64,000 bases of DNA from Streptomyces caniferus (GCF_009811555.1 NZ_BLIN01000005.1:124001-188000); one strand, 5' to 3'; counted from the first letter of the stretch, positions 1-8,168 are shown. Made by a program: numbers and translations. The notes: generated from the sequence alone by a model not told the origin.

Positions 1-2
1 CG

Positions 3-1910
3 TATCTGCGACTGCTGGAGGGCTGGGCCGCTCAGCACCCGGCGCCGGAGCCGGACGGTCCTGCAGCACCCGCCCCGAGCCCCACTGCCGCACCCTCCAC
101 CCCGGTACCCGCACCGGCACCCGCCGTACCCCCACCCGCCCCCGCGGCCACGCCCGACACCAAGCCCTCGACAGCCGGACGCCCGACCGCAAAGCCGGCC
201 ACCGCGAAGCCGGCCGCACCGAAGAAATCGGCCCCGGCCGAGACCGACCCGCGCTTCGCGCACGGACCGCTCGCGGTACTGGACGGGGACGGATCGGCGT
301 ACTGCGTGGGGGGCCTGGTACTGGACTGCCCGGCCAAGACGTTCCCCGCGCTGGTCGAATGGGCCCTGACCGAAGCGAAGCTGGGCGCCACGAGGCTTCA
401 CCGCAACGGCAAGGACGCCGACCCGCTGATCGTCCTCACCAGCGCCGCCGCCGAGCGGCTCGGCCTCCCGGCCGTACTGGAGGACCGGCGCGGCCTGCGC
501 CTCCCGGAGGACCACAAGGTCCTGAAGCAACTGGCCAAGGCGCAGTGGAAACTGACCAAGCGCGGGTTCGGCCCCTGGGCCCGGATCTACCGGCCCGCCG
601 AACGCGGCAGGCGGCAGTGCGTGCAGTTCGCGATCCTCCCGTGGGGCGCCCTCGACGCCCGCTCCTGGGGGGACACCGGCCAGTTGCCGCCGCCCGATGT
701 CGCCGCGGTGCTCGGCACGTACGCCACCCGTGTCCTCACTCCGCGGGGGTCCACCGCCGTCTGCGGCCTGGAGCTGATGAGCGCGCTGCGCCCGCCGACC
801 CGTGCGGTCAAGGACGCGGCCACCGGTTCCTGGGCGTCCGGGCCGAACCCGGGCTCGCTGACCGAACCTGTCGACCCCGCACCGCCCGAGGCCCCCGCCG
901 AGCATCCCCTCGTGGCCGCCCTCTACCCCCGCCACCACGTCCGCACCCCGGACCAGGTCATCGACGAGGAGGCGTACGACTGGTTCCGCCCCCTCACCGA
1001 CGAGGAGTGCACCCAGGGCTACACCCATGCGGTCGGCGTCGACGTCAACATGGCCTTCGCCGCCGCCGCCAACCGCCTCGTCATCGGCACCGGCCCGGCA
1101 ACCCACGTACAGAACCCGGCGTTCGAGCCGAAGCTGCCCGGCTCCTGGTTGGTCGACCTCTCCCATATCGAGATCGATCCCCGGCTACCGAATCCCTTCA
1201 CGCCCAAGGGGGTCCGGCCGAGCGGGCCTGCCTGGTACGCGACCTCGACCGTCGCGTACGCGGTGGAGCTCGGCTACGAGGTGGCACCGACCGAGGCGTA
1301 CGTCCGCCACGAGCACGCCGCCTACTTCGACGCCTGGTACACCCGCCTGCGCGACGCCTATATCGCCACCATGGCCGACCTCGGGGTCACCACCGGCATG
1401 CCCGACGAGGACTTCCTCGCCGCGATGGACCGCCACCAGGGCGTGGACCCGGGGCAGGCGGCCGTGCTGTCGGCCATCAAGTCGACGGTCAAGGGCGGCA
1501 TCGGCAAGCTGCGAGAACGCCCCCAAGGCATCAAGCACAAGTTCGGCGAGCCGTGGCCGGCCCTCCAGCGCCCGACCTGGAGCCCGCACGCCCGGGCCGA
1601 GCTGATCGGCAAGGCGCGCACCAACCAGCACCGCAAACTCATGGCATGGGCGCGGGCCGGTCTCTTCCCCGTCGCGATCCTGTCCGACTGTGCCGTCTAC
1701 CTCTCCCACGGCCCCGGCCCGCTGGACTTCATGCCCCGCACTCCCGAGGGCAAGCCGCTGCCCGGAGGGTTCCGCCTCGGCGTCAGCCCCGGCATGGTCA
1801 AGCACGAAGGCACCCGGGACTTCCTGTGGCTCGCCCGGACCATCGAGGACGAGCAGATCAACCCGGCCCGTCACATCAAGGGCGACGACGCCCCCGACAG
1901 CGGGGAGTAG
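3..1910 (+). CDS. tap: Telomere-associated protein Tap (5' end outside window)
   Basis: The reading frame is already open at the window edge, so the N-terminus is missing; about 635 residues are visible, against roughly 740 recalled for the S. coelicolor protein. In Streptomyces, Tap binds the single-stranded 3' overhang of replicating telomeres and recruits the terminal protein Tpg. The first 80 visible residues form a Pro/Ala/Lys-rich linker. A globular part follows from FAHGPLAVLDGDG onward and runs to the end without obvious repeats. The call rests on overall resemblance to Tap and on the adjacent tpg gene 9 bases downstream, which is the usual tap-tpg operon. The linker is low-complexity and may differ much from other Tap proteins. 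Confidence 0.9.
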   Translation, partial: YLRLLEGWAAQHPAPEPDGPAAPAPSPTAAPSTPVPAPAPAVPPPAPAATPDTKPSTAGRPTAKPATAKPAAPKKSAPAETDPRFAHGPLAVLDGDGSAYCVGGLVLDCPAKTFPALVEWALTEAKLGATRLHRNGKDADPLIVLTSAAAERLGLPAVLEDRRGLRLPEDHKVLKQLAKAQWKLTKRGFGPWARIYRPAERGRRQCVQFAILPWGALDARSWGDTGQLPPPDVAAVLGTYATRVLTPRGSTAVCGLELMSALRPPTRAVKDAATGSWASGPNPGSLTEPVDPAPPEAPAEHPLVAALYPRHHVRTPDQVIDEEAYDWFRPLTDEECTQGYTHAVGVDVNMAFAAAANRLVIGTGPATHVQNPAFEPKLPGSWLVDLSHIEIDPRLPNPFTPKGVRPSGPAWYATSTVAYAVELGYEVAPTEAYVRHEHAAYFDAWYTRLRDAYIATMADLGVTTGMPDEDFLAAMDRHQGVDPGQAAVLSAIKSTVKGGIGKLRERPQGIKHKFGEPWPALQRPTWSPHARAELIGKARTNQHRKLMAWARAGLFPVAILSDCAVYLSHGPGPLDFMPRTPEGKPLPGGFRLGVSPGMVKHEGTRDFLWLARTIEDEQINPARHIKGDDAPDSGE

Positions 1911-1919
1911 GGACACACG

Positions 1920-2477
1920 ATGGGCCTCCTCGGCGACAGCCTCGACAAGGCCGCGGCGAACACCGCCACCCGCCCGATCCCGAAATCGGCCGGCGCCCAG
2001 GTACGGTTCCTGGTCAAGCAGGAACGGGGCTCCACCAAGGCCGTCGCGCAGCTGCTGAACGTCTCCCAGCGCACGGTCGAGCGCTACCTCACGGCGCAGA
2101 TCAAGCGGCCCCGCAAGGATCTCGCCGCCCGCATAGAGCGCGAGGTGCGCAAGCGGTGGCAGCCCCGGGTGCGCGACAGGGCGAAGAAGAACGCGGCCCG
2201 TACCGGCGGCATCGTCATCGAGACGCGGGCCCGGTTCGGCTTCACCGCCGCGCCCGGCACCACCGACGACGGCCGGATCCGCCTCATCACCCAACACCTG
2301 CCGCCCGCCTATGCGGCCCGCCTGTTCGAGGCGCAGGCGTCGGGCGCCACCGAGCAGCAGTTGCAGAACATCGCCGCCGAGGGCCTGCAGGAGATCTACT
2401 TCAAGGATCACGGCCGTCGCGCCGACGGGCTGCAGGTGGAGTTCACCGACATCGACTATGTCGAGCTGGACTTCTGA
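1920..2477 (+). CDS. tpg: Telomere terminal protein Tpg
   Basis: This 185-residue protein matches the length and sequence pattern of Streptomyces Tpg, which is covalently attached to the 5' ends of linear chromosomes and primes end patching. Visible landmarks are the MGLLGDSL start, a helix-turn-helix at residues 39-57 (TKAVAQLLNVSQRTVERYL), the GGIVIETRARFGFTAAPGTT block and the acidic C-terminus DIDYVELDF. Thr114 of this protein sits where, from memory, the nucleotide-linked threonine of S. coelicolor Tpg was reported. The ATG is preceded by a TAGGGA ribosome site, and the gene follows tap by 9 bases, so the two are probably cotranscribed. Confidence 0.95.
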   Translation: MGLLGDSLDKAAANTATRPIPKSAGAQVRFLVKQERGSTKAVAQLLNVSQRTVERYLTAQIKRPRKDLAARIEREVRKRWQPRVRDRAKKNAARTGGIVIETRARFGFTAAPGTTDDGRIRLITQHLPPAYAARLFEAQASGATEQQLQNIAAEGLQEIYFKDHGRRADGLQVEFTDIDYVELDF

Positions 2478-2569
2478 CGCCGCGAGGGTGCACAGAAGAG
2501 GCAGGACGGTGTGACTGAGCGCTCGGCGGGACCCGGAGTACCTCAGTCGGCCGCTTTGGCGCTCAGCCC

Positions 2570-3184
2570 CTACGTACGGGTGTGCCGCGGCTTGTGAGGC
2601 CTGAGCAGGTCCTCCACAAGGGTGTCCACCAGACCACGCGGGATGCTGGACCCCGTCAGGGCGCGATAGACGATCGGGCCGACGAGAGCGTCCATCGTGG
2701 CGTCGGGACCGAGTCCGGGCGAGACCTCGCCGGCCTCGATGGCGCGCGCGAGCATGTCGCGTTCCTGTTCGCGGCGTGGGCCGAGATAGCGCTGGTGAAA
2801 GCTCTTGGCCGTGCCGGGATCGCGCTGCGCCTCGGCGATCAGCGCGAGCAGGACCTTACCGGCGGTGTCGCGGGTGAGGAACCGCGCGAAGCCGCGCAGG
2901 TAGCCACGGATGCTCTCGGCCGTGGGCTGCTCCGTCGGGACGGGAAGGCGTTTGTTGCTGTCTTCGATGAGCGTGTCGAGGAGGATCTCGACCTTCGAGG
3001 GCCACCAACGGTAGATCGTCTGCTTGGCGACGCCGGCACGGCGCGCGATGGCCTCGACGGTGAGAGCGCCGAAGCCGTGCTCGACGAGCAGATCGTCTGC
3101 GGCATGGAGCACAGCCAGACGTGCGGCCTCGTCGCGACGGTTACCGGAGCGCGGCCTGCGGGGCGGAGAGCTGGCGGCGGGCAT
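2570..3184 (-). CDS. TetR family transcriptional regulator
   Basis: This 204-residue protein has an N-terminal TetR DNA-binding domain: AVLHAADDLLVEHGFGALTVEAIARRAG followed by the recognition helix region VAKQTIYRWWPSK. The remaining residues form an all-helical ligand domain of the TetR_C type. The start chosen is the ATG beginning MPAASSPP, because longer versions would run into the putative operator. It is divergent from the short-chain dehydrogenase gene 90 bases away, and a perfect 8-6-8 palindrome lies between them. By analogy with such pairs it probably represses the dehydrogenase and itself until a small ligand binds. The ligand cannot be inferred. Confidence 0.9.
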   Translation of the reverse strand: MPAASSPPRRPRSGNRRDEAARLAVLHAADDLLVEHGFGALTVEAIARRAGVAKQTIYRWWPSKVEILLDTLIEDSNKRLPVPTEQPTAESIRGYLRGFARFLTRDTAGKVLLALIAEAQRDPGTAKSFHQRYLGPRREQERDMLARAIEAGEVSPGLGPDATMDALVGPIVYRALTGSSIPRGLVDTLVEDLLRPHKPRHTRT

Positions 3185-3219
3185 ACGAGACACCCTACCC
3201 GTCAGCGGCGCCCAGGGCA

Positions 3220-3248
3220 TTGCCTAGACGCAACGCCGCGTCTAGTCT
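3220..3248 (+). promoter_or_regulatory. Candidate promoter of the SDR gene
   Basis: TTGCCT and TAGTCT are separated by 17 bases, which fits a housekeeping sigma promoter. The pair brackets the TetR-type palindrome, so bound repressor would block RNA polymerase. This is a prediction from spacing only. Confidence 0.45.
3224..3245. promoter_or_regulatory. TetR-type operator palindrome
   Basis: A perfect inverted repeat, CTAGACGC and GCGTCTAG around a 6-base spacer, lies midway between the divergent tetR and SDR genes. TetR proteins of this kind usually bind such palindromes in the shared intergenic region. Binding is inferred, not shown. Confidence 0.7.
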
Positions 3249-3274
3249 GAACTCTCCACCACGAAGGAGTGCAC

Positions 3275-3970
3275 ATGTCCGCCACGTCCCACCGCCAAGC
3301 GCTCATCATCGGAGCCTCTCGGGGCTTAGGCCTCGTCCTCGCAGGCGAGCTCGCTCGACGCGGCTGGCGAGTCATCGCCACGACACGCCAGAACGACAGC
3401 GAGTTGCACGCGAACGCCGACGTCTGGAACGGACGACTGGAGGTCGAATCACTGGAGATGACAAGCTCCGAACAACTGGCCGCGCTGCGCGAGCGACTGG
3501 CGGATCGTCAGCTCGACCTGCTCTTCGTCAATGCCGCGATCGACCGCGGCAATCTGTCGATCGACGAGGTCTCGACCGACATGTTCACCGAGGTGATGGT
3601 CACCAACGCGTTGAGCCCGCTGCGCACACTCGAAGCCCTCCGCGGACTCGTCGCACCCGGGGGAACCGTCGCGGTCATGTCCTCCGATCAGGGCAGCATC
3701 TCGCGAAACACCGAGGACGGGTACGAGCTCTACAAGGCCAGCAAGGCCGCGCTCAATCAGCTGATGCGCAGTTACGCCACCCGCTATGCCAACGACGGAC
3801 AGACCAAGCTGCTCCTCGACCCCGGCCACAATCGGACTCGGCTCGGCGGACCCGACGCACCGCTCGACCCGCACGACAGCATCCCGGCCGTCGTCGACAT
3901 CCTCGAAGCGCAGGCCGGCGCTCCCGGCCTGCAGTTCCTGGATCGTCACGGCGAAACCGTCCCCTGGTAG
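3275..3970 (+). CDS. SDR family NAD(P)-dependent oxidoreductase
   Basis: This 231-residue protein is a classical short-chain dehydrogenase. The dinucleotide-binding GASRGLG motif is at residues 13-19, VNAA at 85-88, a catalytic-type Ser at 136-137 and the YxxxK pair at Tyr153/Lys157. The ATG is preceded by AAGGAG five bases upstream; an in-frame GTG six bases earlier is less well placed. Codon 18 is TTA (bases 3326-3328), the rare leucine codon read by the bldA tRNA, so translation may be limited to late growth. The gene is divergent from a TetR regulator and probably controlled by it. Substrate unknown. Confidence 0.92.
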   Translation: MSATSHRQALIIGASRGLGLVLAGELARRGWRVIATTRQNDSELHANADVWNGRLEVESLEMTSSEQLAALRERLADRQLDLLFVNAAIDRGNLSIDEVSTDMFTEVMVTNALSPLRTLEALRGLVAPGGTVAVMSSDQGSISRNTEDGYELYKASKAALNQLMRSYATRYANDGQTKLLLDPGHNRTRLGGPDAPLDPHDSIPAVVDILEAQAGAPGLQFLDRHGETVPW

Positions 3971-4184
3971 AACTCCGGGGCCACAGTGCCGGATTGCCCC
4001 CGCGCCACGGAGCGCAGAGCATCCACGCTTTCCCCACGGAACTCCCCCGCCACGACCAGCCCTCCTCGACCTCCAGCCGCTCAACCGCCGTCACCAGCAA
4101 GGCGACTCCGGTACGCCGGTCCCTTTGCACCCCTGGCTGTCCTAGGGTGACGCTGTCGAGGCACGCAGGCAGAGGGGGACGATC

Positions 4185-4604
4185 GTGGATCCGGAGATCG
4201 CAGCGTTGGCAGGGACCGCAGGGACCACTCTCGTCACTCTGCTGGCGACCGACACCTGGCACAGCGTCAGGGACAGAGTGGTCGCACTGTGGCAGCGGGC
4301 CCGGCCCGACAGGGCACCGGCCGTCGCCGCCGAACTCGACGTCACGCGGGAGGAGTTGCTGGGCGCCCGCGCCGCGGGTGACGAGGCGGTCGAAGCCGAG
4401 ATGGGCTCGGAGTGGCAGGGCCGGATCCGCCGACTGCTCACCGCCCATCCGGAACTCGCCGGTGAACTGCGCACACTGCTGGCCGAACTCGCCCCGGACA
4501 CCGCCCCCGCCCCCACCATCACCCAACACGCCACCGCCTCCGGCCAGGCCCACGTCTACCAGGCCGGTCGGGACATGCGGATCAGCGGGGCGGACGGCTC
4601 ATGA
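4185..4604 (+). CDS. Actinobacterial conserved protein with C-terminal QAGRD motif
   Basis: This 139-residue protein is of a type common in Streptomyces but without an assigned function that I know. It begins with a hydrophobic segment (MDPEIAALAGTAGTTLVTLLA), continues as a charged helical region, and ends with a beta-prone tail containing GQAHVYQAGRDM. In related actinobacterial proteins this tail motif occurs alone or repeated, next to NTPase or TPR-type partners. Here the next frame starts by ATGA overlap but is short and not convincing, so a partner gene may have been lost. The CDS call is supported by codon use; the function is unknown. Confidence 0.75.
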   Translation: MDPEIAALAGTAGTTLVTLLATDTWHSVRDRVVALWQRARPDRAPAVAAELDVTREELLGARAAGDEAVEAEMGSEWQGRIRRLLTAHPELAGELRTLLAELAPDTAPAPTITQHATASGQAHVYQAGRDMRISGADGS

Positions 4605-4825
4605 CCGAGCGTCGGGGGCACCTGCGGGTCCCGCATGCTCGGGCTGAAGGGGGACGCCGAGGAGGCAGGCCGCCTCGCCGGCAACGCCTGCGCCGACGCA
4701 CACCGACCGCATCCTCGGTTCCGCACATCCCCTCACGACGAGGTGTGTCGTTGCGCAAGGGGCAGCCGCTCGCTCCCATGAGGGCTGAGAGATGAGGGCT
4801 GAGGCAGTTCACCACCGGAAGGGAA

Positions 4826-4842
4826 ACGGGCCTCGGGCCCGT
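4826..4842. terminator. Small hairpin
   Basis: ACGGGCC and GGCCCGT form a perfect 7-bp stem with a 3-base loop. There is no T-tract, as is usual in Streptomyces. It could terminate transcription coming from 4185-4604. Confidence 0.35.
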
Positions 4843-5008
4843 ATACGACTTCGAGGACTGGCGGCGCAGGTAGGGGTCGGCCATACGTGGGATCCGCCGA
4901 CCGCAAGGCGGCCGACTACTGGCCGTAGGCCGGATCTGCCGGTCTTCACTCTGGGCGGCCGGCTTCCTCGAGCTCCCGCCCCTGCCTCCCGAGCGGGCCG
5001 GAACATGG

Positions 5009-5044
5009 CAGTGCGCCGCAGGTGCAGGAACCTGCGGCGCACTG
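5009..5044. terminator. Strong hairpin terminator
   Basis: CAGTGCGCCGCAGGT and its exact reverse complement form a perfect 15-bp stem around a 6-base loop. It lies 47 bases past the stop codon of the minus-strand lamin-tail gene and downstream of plus-strand genes, so it could work in both directions. Confidence 0.7.
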
Positions 5045-5091
5045 TGTGGCCGATGAGGTGACGTCGCCTCTCACCGACCGGCTGGGGGTGA

Positions 5092-5565
5092 TCAGTGGCG
5101 GTGGCCCCGGCCCCAGCTTTCGATGTCGACGACCCGGCGGTGGTCGTTGCTCAGGACCGCGGTGCCCCGGTGGTTGTCCCAGACGTAGTCACGCCGGTCC
5201 TGGTAGAGGTCCCAGCGGTTGTCACGGCCGATACCGGTGTGGACTCGGACCTGGGAGTGGCCGCCCAGGCGGACGTTGCCGAAGCGGTAGATGTGGCCGG
5301 CGCGGTCCGACAGGGTCCAGCCACGCAGGTTGACCGGCATGCGGCCGGTGTTCTTCACCGTCACGTACTCGGCGTTCAGACTCCGGTTGGAGTGGTCGTC
5401 ACGCCCGGGGCTGTCGTACTGGATCGCACCGAGCACCACTGCCGAGCGGTGATGCCGAGCCGGAGAGTGGCCGTGGCCGGCCGCCGCGGCGGGGAGGACG
5501 GCGGTGGCCGCCAGAGCCGCGGAACCGAGGACCGCGGCGGCGATACGCGAAGTGTTACGGAGCAC
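5092..5565 (-). CDS. Secreted lamin-tail-domain protein
   Basis: This is a 157-residue exported protein. The GTG start (MLRNTSRIAAAV) is chosen because AGGGGG lies just upstream and it gives a clean signal peptide ending near VLPAAAAG. The mature part is a single lamin-tail (LTD) domain: NAEYVTVKNTGRMPVNLRGWTLSD, then YRFGNVRLGGHSQVRVHTGIG, then YVWDNHRGTAVL and VVDIESW. Bacterial LTD domains are Ig-like folds found in secreted or wall proteins, often beside nucleases; here the domain stands alone. It neighbours a group of other small secreted proteins on the opposite strand. Its partner and role are unknown. Confidence 0.88.
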   Translation of the reverse strand: MLRNTSRIAAAVLGSAALAATAVLPAAAAGHGHSPARHHRSAVVLGAIQYDSPGRDDHSNRSLNAEYVTVKNTGRMPVNLRGWTLSDRAGHIYRFGNVRLGGHSQVRVHTGIGRDNRWDLYQDRRDYVWDNHRGTAVLSNDHRRVVDIESWGRGHRH

Positions 5566-6157
5566 AAAAACCCCCTGGATACGGCACCCATAACGAGGTG
5601 CCGGAAACCGGATACCCGGCCGGTTTGACCGGGCTCCCACACAGTGACGCCTCGTCACGCCTTGACGGAAGAAATCCGGTTTGGTGTTACAAAACACAGA
5701 CATATACACAACCACACCACGCCAGGCGCACACTCCCCCGCGCTCACCAGCGCAAACACGACACCCCGTACACCCATCCAGGCGCCGCAAGGGTTACTGG
5801 CGGTGTACAGCTGGTGGTTGTCGCGCGCCTGCTCCGTTGGCAAGCACGGTCCGTGGGTGGTGCGGCTCGGGTGCGCCCCGGGATCCGGTCATACGGAGAG
5901 CGTCCGGCGTCCGGCGTCCCACGATCACCTCATGGGGCAGGGCGTCCCAGCAGGTCAGCGCCCACGGCGTCCCGTGAGATCCCCGGCCGGCCGGTGAGGG
6001 TGTTCCGTCGTCGGCCCGATGGACATGATCGGTGCGGCGAGGCGGGAGGGCGCCGCTGCCCGTGACGGTCGGCCGTCCTGCCGGCGAGCCGTCCTCTTCG
6101 GGGAGTGGGGCCCCATCGACCCTCGCCTCGCATTGTCGTCACGAAGGGAACTCGGCT
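5566..6157. other. Divergent intergenic region
   Basis: About 590 bases separate the lamin-tail gene from the plus-strand secreted proteins. Bases 5670-5720 are unusually AT-rich and probably hold the promoters of both genes. The frames found here are arginine/proline-rich and were not accepted as genes. Confidence 0.5.
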
Positions 6158-6652
6158 ATGTCCACCCACCTGTCCGCTCGGAGCGGCTTAGTCGCCGTAC
6201 TGGCCGCGGTTGCGCTCGCCGCGCCCGTCGTCGTCGCCGACACCGCGGCCGCGAGCGGTTCGAAGCTGACGCACGCGCAGGCCGCGAGCAAGTTGCGGGC
6301 GGCCGGTATCAGCTGGACCTCCAGCGGTCACTGCTCGAACCGCAACAACCGGCGATGCACCTCCTTCACCCGCATCAACTCCGGCACGATCAAGGGGATC
6401 ATCGCCTTCAAGCGGGCCGGCCGCTGCGCGGTCACCATCACCGGCGGCACCGAGACCGGCCATGCCTCAGGCCAGTACAGCCACTGGAACGGCTACAAGG
6501 TGGACATCTCGCCGACCGGGTGCGTCACGAACTACATCAAGCACACGTTCCGGTACGCCGGTAAGCGTGGCGACGGAGCACCCATGTACAAGTCCTCCAC
6601 GGGCAACATCTACGCCCGGGAAAGCAGCCACTGGGACATCACCTACAAGTGA
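6158..6652 (+). CDS. Secreted M15-peptidase-like protein
   Basis: This 164-residue protein has a signal peptide (to about residue 32, VVADTAAAS) and a compact cysteine-containing domain. The segment GHASGQYSHWNGYKVDISP resembles the SxHxxGxAxD zinc site of M15 D,D-carboxypeptidases, and SSHWDITYK near the C-terminus resembles the final HxH/HWD ligand motif. It may therefore be a small zinc peptidase acting on peptidoglycan, but catalytic Glu placement cannot be confirmed by eye. The start is the ATG with GAAGGGA upstream. Similar unannotated proteins are common in Streptomyces. It is followed 20 bases later by another secreted protein and may be cotranscribed. Confidence 0.8.
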   Translation: MSTHLSARSGLVAVLAAVALAAPVVVADTAAASGSKLTHAQAASKLRAAGISWTSSGHCSNRNNRRCTSFTRINSGTIKGIIAFKRAGRCAVTITGGTETGHASGQYSHWNGYKVDISPTGCVTNYIKHTFRYAGKRGDGAPMYKSSTGNIYARESSHWDITYK

Positions 6653-6672
6653 CGGGGAGGGGGAAGCCCACC

Positions 6673-7122
6673 ATGCGCAGCGTCATACGTCTCGGGGGCA
6701 CCGCAGCGGCCTCGCTCCTGTTGGCCCTGTCCGGGGCCGTGCCAGGGAACGCGGCTCCCAGCGCGGCCGCGGCCTCGGCGCACTGCACGGGCAGCGGTTG
6801 CGTCGGCAAGAGTCCCATGCGCACCGGCTGCGACCGCCATGCACGCACCGTCCGCCGCAGCGCCGAGGTCGGTCCCCTGGTGGAGCTGCGTTTCAGCTCG
6901 TCCTGCCGGGCGGCATGGGTCCGCGTCACCCACGCTCGGGGCGGTGACCGCATCGAGGCCCGGAACAGGGGCGGCGTCTGCCGGCACACGACCTGCTACG
7001 CGAAAACGGTGGCGGCGGGCCGCTCCTCCGCGTACACCGCCATGGTCAACGACAAGGGGACCAAGGCCTGGGGCTGTCTTCACCGGCGGAACGGCACCAT
7101 CGTGTGCACGGAAGCGTACTGA
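6673..7122 (+). CDS. Secreted DUF2690 (YjfA-like) protein
   Basis: This 149-residue exported protein starts at the ATG after a GGGGAGG ribosome site. A signal peptide ends near PGNAAPSAA. The mature region contains the cysteine-framed pattern CTGSGCVGKSPMRTGC followed by VELRFSSSCRAAWVRV, typical of the actinobacterial DUF2690/YjfA family, with further Cys pairs later. Six or more cysteines suggest disulphide stabilisation outside the cell. The gene lies 20 bases after the M15-like gene on the same strand. No biochemical role is known to me. Confidence 0.85.
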   Translation: MRSVIRLGGTAAASLLLALSGAVPGNAAPSAAAASAHCTGSGCVGKSPMRTGCDRHARTVRRSAEVGPLVELRFSSSCRAAWVRVTHARGGDRIEARNRGGVCRHTTCYAKTVAAGRSSAYTAMVNDKGTKAWGCLHRRNGTIVCTEAY

Positions 7123-7534
7123 CCGACCGGCGGGGTGGGGGCGCGCAACGTCGCGTCCCCACCTGCATGTGCGGCCGGAAGCCCCGAACCCCCGACTTCG
7201 GGCTTCGGGCTTCGGGCTTCGGGGGATCAGCTGCCCCACGTTCAGGCCTTGTTCGGGGTCTCCACTCGTGGACCTGCTCCCGGACGAACGTCCCGATACA
7301 CCCGCGAGAGCGCGCACCTTAGACTTCCACTGCGGCTCGTCCGCCGACCCCGCCCACAGAGAGGTGCCCCCGTACCGAGCAGTCCGTCCCGCTTCCCTTC
7401 CCGCCCCGGCAGCGCTCGTCCCTCCCCCACTCCGACGATGTCGTACGCGCCGCCCCTCGCGTCCAGTGACGTCCAGTGATGTCCGGACTCCCAGCACACG
7501 GCTTCCCCCCACCCGCAGAAGGACAACCCCACTC
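7123..7534. other. Intergenic region with tandem repeats
   Basis: No gene is seen in about 410 bases. It holds four tandem CTTCGGG units at 7196-7223 and, near 7462-7491, three imperfect copies of GTCCAGTGAY just ahead of the next gene. Confidence 0.5.
7196..7223 (+). repeat. Tandem repeat, 4 x CTTCGGG
   Basis: Four perfect 7-base units lie head to tail. The run can also pair with the upstream CCCGAA-containing segment, so it may form a terminator-like fold after the DUF2690 gene, or simply reflect replication slippage. Confidence 0.8.
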
Positions 7535-7834
7535 GTGAAGAAGAGCGCGATAGCCGGCGGCTGCATACTCGGCCTTTTCGTGATCGCAGGCGCCTACCAA
7601 GGTGCCGCCGCCACCAGTGACCCACTGACCCTCGCCGAATTCCATCGGCTCAAGGCCGGCAGCAGCGAGAAACTCTTGTTCACCTACGCCAGCACCTGCC
7701 AACAGGACAGCGAAAAACTCGCCGACGACTATCCCGTCACCTGGACGTGCTACGGCGCCGACGGAAGCAGCAACGCGGTGTTCTTCTACTCCGAGGGTGT
7801 GCTGTTCAGCAAGGCGCAGACCGGACTCACGTAG
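7535..7834 (+). CDS. Small exported hypothetical protein
   Basis: This 99-residue protein starts at a GTG that gives MKKSAIAGGCILGLFVIAGAYQG, a clear export signal or membrane anchor; the longer upstream frame is proline/arginine-rich and implausible. The AGAAGGA ribosome site is rather distant, about 11 bases. The mature part (TLAEFHRLKAGSSEKLLFTYASTCQQDSEKL) has two cysteines that could pair and some similarity in style to BLIP/SmpA-like small exported domains, but I cannot assign a family. It belongs to the local group of small secreted proteins. Confidence 0.65.
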   Translation: MKKSAIAGGCILGLFVIAGAYQGAAATSDPLTLAEFHRLKAGSSEKLLFTYASTCQQDSEKLADDYPVTWTCYGADGSSNAVFFYSEGVLFSKAQTGLT

Positions 7835-7892
7835 ACCTTGCCCGGTTGCGGGGAGTTTGACGAGGGGCCGAGCGGGCGCCGGAGAACGGCGC

Positions 7893-8168
7893 TCACTTGC
7901 CCGGCGTCTCCGCCAGCCGGAAGGGGCCCGCGGCGCCGGGGCCGAACATCACCGGCAGGTTGCGCCCCAGCGGCACCACCACGACCGGCTCTTCGCGGTA
8001 CTCCCTGAGGAAGTTCTCCAGGGGCTCCCAGATGAGGCTCCGGTACCCCGACTCGCTTCGCTGGGGCTCGAAGGAGAGGGTCAGCGCAGAGTCCATTACG
8101 GTGACGCTCACGGCGTCCACTTCCAGCCACTCTCCACCGATCCAGGCTTCGAGCCTCACGTATGACAT
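7893..8168 (-). CDS. Hypothetical protein, 91 aa
   Basis: The frame encodes MSYVRLEAWIGGEWLEVDAV and continues as a mixed alpha/beta sequence with normal composition (several Glu, Trp and Tyr, few Arg runs), which supports a real gene. No motif or family is recognised. The ATG has only a weak, distant AAGG upstream. It is convergent with the small exported protein gene, 58 bases away. Confidence 0.55.
   Translation of the reverse strand: MSYVRLEAWIGGEWLEVDAVSVTVMDSALTLSFEPQRSESGYRSLIWEPLENFLREYREEPVVVVPLGRNLPVMFGPGAAGPFRLAETPGK

Larger units (their letters stand above)
4605..5091. other. Intergenic region with possible TPR-gene remnant
   Basis: No convincing gene is seen. An ATG at 4601 overlaps the preceding stop but gives only an arginine-rich 64-residue frame. 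In another frame, bases from about 4635 read GLKGDAEEAGRLAGNACADA, which resembles one TPR helix pair, perhaps a leftover of a deleted downstream partner gene. Two hairpins at 4826-4842 and 5009-5044 close the region. Confidence 0.35.

Noticed and set aside
1185..2411. A 408-codon minus-strand frame opposite tap-tpg
   Set aside because: Antisense shadow with Leu/Gly/Arg-rich composition and no ribosome site.
359..2518. A 719-codon frame overlapping tap and tpg
   Set aside because: Composition is dominated by Arg/Pro/Gly, typical of a shadow frame in high-GC DNA, and tap and tpg explain the region fully.
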